From: Amorphoplanes digitatis
Lineage (GTDB): Bacteria > Actinomycetota > Actinomycetes > Mycobacteriales > Micromonosporaceae
Direction of reading: 5' to 3'
DNA: 64,000 nucleotides
Assembly (NCBI RefSeq): GCF_014205335.1
Contig: NZ_JACHNH010000001.1
Location: 1,860,001-1,924,000 of the forward strand
In this document: positions 57,883 through 64,000 of the stretch, piece after piece
Position numbering within the stretch: the first letter of the stretch is position 1
Layout: each line of letters begins with the position of its first letter
Translations under genes and position numbers: made by a program
The notes under the pieces: model-generated
Databases searched by the model: none
Seen by the model: the letters and a program-made list of their open reading frames with translations, nothing else
What the model was told of the DNA's origin: nothing

Positions 57883-59073
57883 ATGACGAATCGCGAGGTA
57901 CTGATCTCCGGTGCCGGCCTCGCCGGCCCCGCCCTGGCACACCAGCTGCACCGCAACGGCTTCGTGCCGACGGTCGTCGAGCGGGCGCCGGCCCTGCGCG
58001 ACGGCGGCTACAAGGTGGACATCCGGGGCGCCGCCACCGAGGTGCTCAAGCGGATGGGGCTGTTCGAGGCCGCCCGCGCCGCCGACACCGGCATGCGGCA
58101 CGTCACCTACGTCCGGCGCGACGGCCGGCAGCTCGCGCGGCTCGACGCCGACCTGCTGATGGGCCGGCGCGGCGACGACCTCGAGGTCATGCGCACGGAC
58201 CTCACCCGGATCCTGCACGACGCGACCGCCGCCGACGTCGAGTACGTCTTCGGCGACGCCGTCGCCGCGATGGCCGAGGACGCCGACGGCGTCGAGGTGA
58301 CCTTCGCGAGCGGCACCGTCCGGCGCTTCGCCCTCGTCGTCGGCGCGGACGGGCTGCACTCGGCCACCCGCAGGATGGCCATAGGCGAGGTGCCGCTACG
58401 CCACCTCGGCGCGCACATCTCGATCTTCGACGTGCCGGACGACCTCGGCCTGGACCGCGAGGAGGTCTTCTACACCGAGCCCGGCCGGATGGTCTTCGCC
58501 TACAGCACCGGCAGCGGGGCACCGACCAAGGTCGGGCTGGTGTTCGGGTCCGAATCGCCGGTGCTGGACCGGTCGGTGATCGAGGAGCGGTTCGCCGGGA
58601 TGGGCTGGCAGGTGCCGCGCTTCCTTGAGGTGCTGCGCGGCACCCGCGACGTCTACTTCGACTCGCTGAGCCAGATCGAGCTGCCGCGCTGGTCCGCCGG
58701 CCGGGTCGTCCTGCTCGGCGACGCGGCGTACTGCCCCTCGCCGGCCGCGGGACAGGGCACCAGCATGGCGCTGGTCGGCGCCTATGTGCTGGCCGGCGAG
58801 CTGGCGGCGGCCGCGGGCGAGCACCGGGCCGCGTTCGGCTCCTACGAGGCGGCGCTGCGGCCGTACGTGGAACGCAATCTCGCCTTCGGCCGCAAGATGG
58901 CCGGCGACATGGTCCCCGGCGGCCGGCTGTCGCTGGCCGTGCGCAACTACGGCATGCGGACGCTGAAGTACCACCCGCTCCGGCACCAGCTCATCGAGCG
59001 GATCACCCGGCCGCTGCACGAGGCGGCCAACGCCATCGAGCTGCCTTCCCACCCGATGGCGCCGGCCGTCTGA
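57883..59073 (+). CDS. FAD-dependent aromatic-type monooxygenase
   Basis: A 396-residue flavoprotein of the PHBH/UbiH fold: Rossmann VLISGAGLAGPALAHQLHRN at the N-terminus, a DG-like motif ALVVGADGLHSATRR (about 148-162), and GDAAYCPSPAAGQGTSMALV (about 281-300) binding FAD. It likely hydroxylates an aromatic compound or a polyketide/antibiotic (TetX-like enzymes share this fold). ATG at 57883 is 6 bases after the -10, so the mRNA is probably leaderless. Under control of the adjacent TetR protein. Confidence 0.9.
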   Translation: MTNREVLISGAGLAGPALAHQLHRNGFVPTVVERAPALRDGGYKVDIRGAATEVLKRMGLFEAARAADTGMRHVTYVRRDGRQLARLDADLLMGRRGDDLEVMRTDLTRILHDATAADVEYVFGDAVAAMAEDADGVEVTFASGTVRRFALVVGADGLHSATRRMAIGEVPLRHLGAHISIFDVPDDLGLDREEVFYTEPGRMVFAYSTGSGAPTKVGLVFGSESPVLDRSVIEERFAGMGWQVPRFLEVLRGTRDVYFDSLSQIELPRWSAGRVVLLGDAAYCPSPAAGQGTSMALVGAYVLAGELAAAAGEHRAAFGSYEAALRPYVERNLAFGRKMAGDMVPGGRLSLAVRNYGMRTLKYHPLRHQLIERITRPLHEAANAIELPSHPMAPAV

Positions 59074-59082
59074 GTCACCAGA

Positions 59083-61233
59083 TCACCTGGCGGCGTGCTC
59101 CTTGCGGACCGCGTCGGCCAGGTGCGCCGGCATCGGCTCGTGCCGGGCGTAGGTCCGGGTGAAGGTGCCCGTGCCCGAGGTCAGGGCCCGCAGCTCTACC
59201 GCGTAGCGGACCAGCTCGGTGGCGGGCACCTCGGCCCGGACCAGGCTGTGCTCGCCGTTCTCCTCGGACTCGGTGCCCAGCGGGCGGCCGCGGCGGCCGG
59301 ACAGGTCGCTCATCACCGCGCCCACGTAGGTGTCCGGCACCCGCACCACGATCTCGTCCACCGGCTCGAGCAGCGCGATCTGGCCCTGCTCGGCCGCGGT
59401 GCGCAGGGCCAGCGCCCCGGCGGTCTGGAACGCCGCGTCGGAGGAGTCGACGCTGTGCGCCTTGCCGTCCACCAGGGTCACCCGCAGGTCGACGACGGGG
59501 TATCCGGCGACGATGCCCCGCTCGAGCTGCGCGCGTACGCCCTTCTCCACCGACGGGATGTAGTTGTGCGGCACCGCGCCGCCCACCACCCGGTCCACGA
59601 ACTCGAAGCCGGTGCCCCGGGGCAGCGGCTCGACCTCGATGGAGCAGACGGCGTACTGGCCGTGGCCGCCGGACTGCTTGACGTGCCGGCCGTGGCCCTT
59701 CGCCGCCGCGCCGAACGTCTCGCGCAGCGAGACCTTCACCGGCTCGGTGTCCAGCTCGACGCCGCCCGAGCGGAGCCGGTCCAGGACGACGTCGGCGTGC
59801 GACTCGCCCATGCACCAGAGCACCAGCTGGTGGGTGTCCGGGTTGCGCTCCAGCCGCAGCGTCGGGTCACCGGCCACGAGCCGGGCCAGGTTCCTGGCCA
59901 TGGCGTCCTCGTCGGAGCGGGACTTCGCCACGACCGCGATCGGCAGCAGCGGCTCGGGCATCGTCCAGGGCTCCATCAGCAGCGGCCTGTCCTTGCCGGA
60001 GAGGGTGTCGCCGGTCTCGGCGCTGCCGGACTTGGTGATCGCGCAGATGTCGCCGGCGACGCAGGAGCCCACCTCGCGCAGCTGGGAGCCGAGCGGGGAG
60101 TAGACGTGCGCGATGCGCTCGTCGGCGTCGTGGTCGGCGTGGCCGCGCTCGGCCAGGCCGTGCCCGGAGACGTGCACGACCAGCTCGGGGCGCAGCGTGC
60201 CGGAGAAGACCCGGACCAGCGAGACCCGGCCGACGTGCCGGTCGATCGTCGTCTTGACCACCTCGGCGACCAGCGGGCCGTCCGGGTCGCAGACCAGCGG
60301 CGGCCGCGGGGTGCCGTCGACGCCGGTGACCACCGGCAGCTCGTGTTCGAGCGGCGACGGGGCGCTGCTGACCATGCCGTCCAGGAGCGCGTCCAGCCCG
60401 ACGCCGGTCTCCGCGCAGACCGGGATGACCGGGTAGAAGTTGCCCCGGGCCACGGCCTTCTCCAGGTCGGGCACGAGCGTGTCGGTGCTGATCAGCTCGC
60501 CGGCCACGTACCGGTCCATCAGGGTCTCGTCCTCGCTCTCGGCGATGATCCCCTCGATGAGCAGGTCGCGGTCGTCCTTGATGGGGTTCAGGTGCTCGGG
60601 CTCGGCGTCGCGGGCCTGCGGCGGGTAGCCGGCCGAGTAGTCCAGCACCCGCAGGCTGACCAGCCCGAGCAGGCCGACGACGGACTGGCCGTCGTCGCCG
60701 AGCATGGGCTGGTAGATGGGCATGACGTTCTCGCCGAACGCCTCCTGGCAGTCCTGGAGGGTGCCCTCGTAGTCGGCGCGCGGGTGGTCCAGCCGGGTGA
60801 TCGTCACAGCCCGGGGCATGCCGATCGCGGCGCACTCCTCCCAGAGCACGACGGTGGCCTCGTCCACGCCGTCGACGGCCGACACCACGAAGACGGCGGC
60901 GTCCGCCGCGCGCAGACCGGCGCGCAGTTCGCCGACGAAGTCGGCGTAGCCGGGGGTGTCGAGCAGATTGATCTTCACTCCGTCGTGCACCAGCGGGGCG
61001 CACGAGAGGGAGACGGACCGCTGCTGGCGTACGGCCGCAGGGTCGTGGTCGGTCACCGTGGTGCCGTCGACCACCGTGCCCGCGCGCGAGATCGTGCCGG
61101 TCGCGGCGAGCAGTGCCTCGATCAGCGTCGTCTTGCCCGCGCCGGAGTGGCCTACCAGCACCACGTTGCGTACCCTGCCGGGCTCGGTCACCACCGCCGC
61201 GGTGAGCCCCTTCTCCTGGATCTTCTGCGTCAT
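59083..61233 (-). CDS. EF-G-like translational GTPase (EF-G2 type)
   Basis: A 716-residue protein with the full EF-G architecture. G1 GHSGAGKTT (28-36) and G3 DTPGYADF (92-99) are normal, but the G4 NKxD position reads TRLD (146-149) and the switch I region has RQQRSVSLS instead of RGITI, as in the EF-G-like branch of actinobacteria. It ends in domains III-V (GGHGQYAVCSIEVEPLPRG, then PHNYIPSVEKG). The role is unclear (not the main EF-G). ATG at 61233 has AGGAGGG 9 bases upstream. It is divergent from pgsA. Confidence 0.92.
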   Translation of the reverse strand: MTQKIQEKGLTAAVVTEPGRVRNVVLVGHSGAGKTTLIEALLAATGTISRAGTVVDGTTVTDHDPAAVRQQRSVSLSCAPLVHDGVKINLLDTPGYADFVGELRAGLRAADAAVFVVSAVDGVDEATVVLWEECAAIGMPRAVTITRLDHPRADYEGTLQDCQEAFGENVMPIYQPMLGDDGQSVVGLLGLVSLRVLDYSAGYPPQARDAEPEHLNPIKDDRDLLIEGIIAESEDETLMDRYVAGELISTDTLVPDLEKAVARGNFYPVIPVCAETGVGLDALLDGMVSSAPSPLEHELPVVTGVDGTPRPPLVCDPDGPLVAEVVKTTIDRHVGRVSLVRVFSGTLRPELVVHVSGHGLAERGHADHDADERIAHVYSPLGSQLREVGSCVAGDICAITKSGSAETGDTLSGKDRPLLMEPWTMPEPLLPIAVVAKSRSDEDAMARNLARLVAGDPTLRLERNPDTHQLVLWCMGESHADVVLDRLRSGGVELDTEPVKVSLRETFGAAAKGHGRHVKQSGGHGQYAVCSIEVEPLPRGTGFEFVDRVVGGAVPHNYIPSVEKGVRAQLERGIVAGYPVVDLRVTLVDGKAHSVDSSDAAFQTAGALALRTAAEQGQIALLEPVDEIVVRVPDTYVGAVMSDLSGRRGRPLGTESEENGEHSLVRAEVPATELVRYAVELRALTSGTGTFTRTYARHEPMPAHLADAVRKEHAAR

Positions 61234-61475
61234 GCTGTGACGCCCTCCTGTCGGCAGCCGGTCGGCGCCCATTCTCCCGGACCCGGCACTCGGCCGTGCC
61301 CAGGGCGGGCAGCCCTCAGTGTTCCCTGGCTGTTACGTCCCCGTCCTTGGATCTGACACCCAGCGCAGTCGCCGCCGCAACCCTTTGTAGTTACGAACCG
61401 GCCTTTGTGACGATCCGGCGACGCGTGACGCAGGCCGTACCCGTTGTGGTCGGGCGCCGTTATGGTGGGACGGCC

Positions 61476-62108
61476 ATGGCAAAGATCGTCAGCGTGCCCG
61501 CGCGCGCACTCGTGTCGTACGTCCTCAATCCCGCCGCCCGATTCCTGCTCCGCCTCGGTGTCACCCCCAACATGGTCACCGTCGCCGGCACCGTCGGCGT
61601 CCTGATCGGCGCGCTGGGCTTCGGCGCGCGCGGCGAGCTCTTCTGGGGCACGGTGATCGTCACCGCGTTCGCGCTCACCGACGCCCTCGACGGGACGATG
61701 GCCCGCATGCGCGGCCCGTCCGGCAAGTTCGGCGCGCTGCTCGACTCGTCGATGGACCGGCTCGCCGACGCCGCCGTGTTCGGCGCCGTCGCCTACTACC
61801 TGGCCGGCCTGGGCAATCCGTACGGTGGCCTGGTCGCCGCGCTGATCTGCCTCGCCGCGGGACAGGTCGTCTCCTACGTCAAGGCCCGCGCGCAGAGCCT
61901 CGGCCTGGACGCGGACGTCGGCATCGCCGAGCGCCTCGAGCGGCTGCTCATCGTCGGCGTCGGCGGCCTGCTCGGCGCCGCCGGCCTGGAGTGGGGCCTG
62001 CCGGCCACGCTATGGTTCCTCGCCGTGCTGTCACTCATCACGGTCCTTCAGCGACTGGTCCACGCCGCGAAGTCGGACAAGGCTCCCGCCGCGGGTGACC
62101 CGGCGTGA
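61476..62108 (+). CDS. pgsA: CDP-alcohol phosphatidyltransferase, probable PIP synthase
   Basis: A 210-residue membrane enzyme with about six helices and the CDP-alcohol motif DALDGTMAR-x8-GALLDSSMD (Asp69, Asp72, Asp90, Asp94). In actinobacteria with this gene order (acyltransferase and pimA following) it makes phosphatidylinositol phosphate from CDP-diacylglycerol and inositol phosphate, the base of PIM lipids. ATG at 61476. Its stop overlaps the next start in GTGA. Confidence 0.93.
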   Translation: MAKIVSVPARALVSYVLNPAARFLLRLGVTPNMVTVAGTVGVLIGALGFGARGELFWGTVIVTAFALTDALDGTMARMRGPSGKFGALLDSSMDRLADAAVFGAVAYYLAGLGNPYGGLVAALICLAAGQVVSYVKARAQSLGLDADVGIAERLERLLIVGVGGLLGAAGLEWGLPATLWFLAVLSLITVLQRLVHAAKSDKAPAAGDPA

Positions 62109-63010
62109 GCTCCGGGCGCGATCGGCTGACCGAGCTGGGCTACGCCGCCGGCTGGCGGCTGACCCGGACGCTGCCGCTGCCCGCGGCCCGGGCGCTGTTC
62201 AACGCCGGCGCCGACCGGGCGGCACGCGGCAACGGCCCGGGCACCCAGCGGCTGCGCCGCAACCTGCGCACGGTCGTCGGCCCCGACCTGCCGGAGGCCG
62301 AGCTGGACGAGCTGGTCCGGGCCGGCCTGCGCTCGTACGCGCGGTACTGGATGGAGGCCTTCCGGCTGCCCTCGCAGCGCAAGGAGGACTTCCTCACCGA
62401 CTTCCACCTCGAGGACGCCGACGAGTTCAACGCCGTGCTCAAGGAGGGCAACGGTGTCGTGCTCGCCCTGCCGCACGTCGCCAACTGGGACGCCGCGGCC
62501 GCCTGGGTGGTCTCCAACGGCTGGAACCTGATCACCGTCGCCGAGCGGCTCAAGCCCGAGGGCGTCTTCGAGCGCTTCGTGGCGTACCGGGAGAAGCTCG
62601 GCATGGAGGTGGTCCCGCTCACCGGCGGCGAGCGCGCGCCGCTCGACGTGCTCGCGGAGCGGGCCCAGCAGGGTTACGCGGTGGCGCTGCTCGCCGATCG
62701 CGACCTGTCCGCGCGCGGCGTCGAGGTGCGGTTCTTCGGCGGCCGCACCCGGATGCCCGCCGGGCCGGCCCTGCTGGCGCTGCGGACCGGCGCGCCGCTC
62801 TACGCGGTCGACCTGTGGTTCACGCCGGACCGCACGGTCGGCAAGATGCGCCGCATCGCGCTGCCGGACCCGGCCGAGGGCGCGCTCGACCACCGGGTGC
62901 AGGTGACCACCCAGCGGCTGGCCGACGCGTTCGCGCTCGGCATCGCCGACCATCCGCAGGACTGGCACATGCTCCAGAAGATGTGGCTCGACCAGAAGCC
63001 CCGGGGCTGA
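62105..63010 (+). CDS. PIM acyltransferase (LpxL/HtrB family)
   Basis: A 301-residue membrane-associated acyltransferase. LALPHVANWDAAAAWV holds the catalytic His in H-x4-D (HVANWD), and VALLADRDLSARGVEV plus FFGGRTRMPAGPALLALRTG are the conserved acyl-CoA/acceptor segments. Homologue of mycobacterial PatA (Rv2611c), which acylates the mannose of PIM. GTG at 62105 overlaps pgsA by 4 bases, so the two are coupled. pimA begins 13 bases after it. Confidence 0.92.
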   Translation: MSSGRDRLTELGYAAGWRLTRTLPLPAARALFNAGADRAARGNGPGTQRLRRNLRTVVGPDLPEAELDELVRAGLRSYARYWMEAFRLPSQRKEDFLTDFHLEDADEFNAVLKEGNGVVLALPHVANWDAAAAWVVSNGWNLITVAERLKPEGVFERFVAYREKLGMEVVPLTGGERAPLDVLAERAQQGYAVALLADRDLSARGVEVRFFGGRTRMPAGPALLALRTGAPLYAVDLWFTPDRTVGKMRRIALPDPAEGALDHRVQVTTQRLADAFALGIADHPQDWHMLQKMWLDQKPRG

Positions 63011-63023
63011 GGGGCGGGCCGGC

Positions 63024-64000
63024 GTGCGGATCGGGATCGTCTCGCCGTACTCGTTCGACGTGCCGGGCGGCGTGCAGAACCACATCGTCGACCTGGCCGA
63101 GGCCCTGATCGGTCTCGGACACGAGGTCAGCGTGCTGGCGCCCGCCGACGAGGACGCGGACCTGCCGCCGTACGTGGTCGCCGCCGGCCGGGCGCTGCCG
63201 CTGCCCTACAACGGCTCGGTGGCCCGGGTCTCGTTCGGCCCGCTGTCCACCGCGCGGGTCCGGCGCTGGCTGGCCCGCGGCAGGTTCGACGTGCTGCACG
63301 TGCACGAGCCGCTGACGCCGAGCATCGCCCTGCTCGCGGTGCTCTCCGCCCGCGGCCCGGTCGTGGCGACGTTCCACACGGCGATGATCCGCTCCCGCGC
63401 GCTGTCGGCGGCACAGGGCATGCTCCAGCTGGTGGTCGAGAAGATCACCGCGCGCATCGCGGTCAGCGAGCTGGCCCGCAAGGTGCAGGTCGAGCACCTG
63501 GGCGGCGGCGCGGTGGAGATTCCCAACGGCGTCGCGGTGGCGAAGTTCGCCGCGGCCGAGCCCCTGCCGGGATGGCCCGGCGACGGCGGGGCGCTGGGCT
63601 TCCTCGGCCGCTTCACCGAGCCGCGCAAGGGCTTCGACCTGCTGCGTACGGCGTTCGTCACGCTGGCACGGGAACGGCCCGGCCTGCGGCTGCTGGTGGC
63701 CGGGCCGGGCGACCGCGACGAGCTCTTCGACGGCATCCCGGCGGAGCTGCACGGCCGGGTCGAGTTCCTGGGCCTGGTCAGCGAGGCCGACAAGGCCCGG
63801 ATGCTGCGCAGCGTCGACCTCTACGTGGCGCCGAACACGGGCGGCGAGAGCTTCGGCATGATCCTCACCGAGGCGATGGCCGCCGGCGCGGCGATCGTGG
63901 CGAGCGACCTGGACGCCTTCCGCCGGGTGCTCGACGGCGGCCGCGCCGGCGCGCTCTTCCCGACCGGCGACGTGGCGGCGCTGACGACGCTGCTCGGCGA
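63024..64000 (+). CDS. pimA: Phosphatidylinositol mannosyltransferase, 5' part (runs off right edge)
   Basis: Adds the first mannose from GDP-mannose to phosphatidylinositol at the inner face of the membrane. The visible 325 codons hold the GT-B fold: VRIGIVSPYSFDVPGGVQNH (N-terminal Gly-rich acceptor loop), FDVLHVHEPLTPSIALLA, GFLGRFTEPRKGFDLLRTA and ESFGMILTEAMAAGAAIVA with the E-x7-E motif. GTG at 63024 lies 13 bases after the acyltransferase stop. The C-terminal part is beyond the window. Confidence 0.95.
   Translation, partial: MRIGIVSPYSFDVPGGVQNHIVDLAEALIGLGHEVSVLAPADEDADLPPYVVAAGRALPLPYNGSVARVSFGPLSTARVRRWLARGRFDVLHVHEPLTPSIALLAVLSARGPVVATFHTAMIRSRALSAAQGMLQLVVEKITARIAVSELARKVQVEHLGGGAVEIPNGVAVAKFAAAEPLPGWPGDGGALGFLGRFTEPRKGFDLLRTAFVTLARERPGLRLLVAGPGDRDELFDGIPAELHGRVEFLGLVSEADKARMLRSVDLYVAPNTGGESFGMILTEAMAAGAAIVASDLDAFRRVLDGGRAGALFPTGDVAALTTLLG

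Overview
The window is very GC-rich and densely coded (about 62 protein genes, no rRNA, tRNA, IS element or CRISPR array seen). GTG starts are common and NarL-, MalT/LuxR- and SpoIIE-type regulators are present. The order thrS, HIT protein, pgsA, acyltransferase, pimA at the right end is the actinobacterial phosphatidylinositol mannoside (PIM) locus. A methyl-accepting chemotaxis protein implies a motile stage. Together this suggests a spore-forming, zoospore-type actinomycete of the Micromonosporaceae (Actinoplanes-like). The genus is an inference.

1-8963, purine catabolism: the 3' end of 5-hydroxyisourate hydrolase, urate oxidase, malate synthase, a malate-synthase/aldolase-like protein, a HEAT-repeat protein, then (after an opposing lipoprotein gene) allantoinase and allantoicase. 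Urate is taken to ureidoglycolate, and the glyoxylate derived from it can enter central metabolism through malate synthase. 9031-16683: a RibD-type reductase, a transglutaminase-like protein, an isoaspartyl-methyltransferase-like enzyme, a NarL two-component pair, a phospholipase-D-family enzyme and a proline-rich membrane protein. 16867-24034: a 920-residue MalT-like LuxR regulator, then a leftward run with pirin/MarR, a HAD phosphatase, an HTH/Clp-N pair with two matching operators, and a double VOC protein.

24189-39587: a cation/proton antiporter, a PAS/GAF/SpoIIE phosphatase with its own HATPase domain, a TM-helix channel-like protein with a long charged tail, small conserved proteins, an FAD oxidoreductase, a GT4 glycosyltransferase, an AraC/VOC pair, a chemoreceptor almost without an extracellular domain, and a RecQ helicase ending in a PcrA-like Tudor module. 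39774-48501: a NagZ-type beta-N-acetylhexosaminidase, a lipoprotein, an envelope block (DUF1206, MscS, holin-X, DUF3618, DUF4235), a cold-shock gene whose leader can pair perfectly with its own ribosome binding site, an aldo/keto reductase, a trans-aconitate methyltransferase and an adenosine-deaminase-family enzyme.

48498-53245: an OmpR two-component system next to a large surface protein whose metalloprotease-like domain has lost its HExxH motif and which carries FnIII and ricin-B domains. 53580-64000: thrS, a membrane protein and a HIT protein, then an intruding block (TetR regulator, FAD monooxygenase, EF-G-like factor), then pgsA, the PIM acyltransferase and the start of pimA. The most interesting signals are the cspA leader, the inactivated secreted protease, the paired HTH/Clp-N operators and the fully symmetric TetR/monooxygenase promoter.
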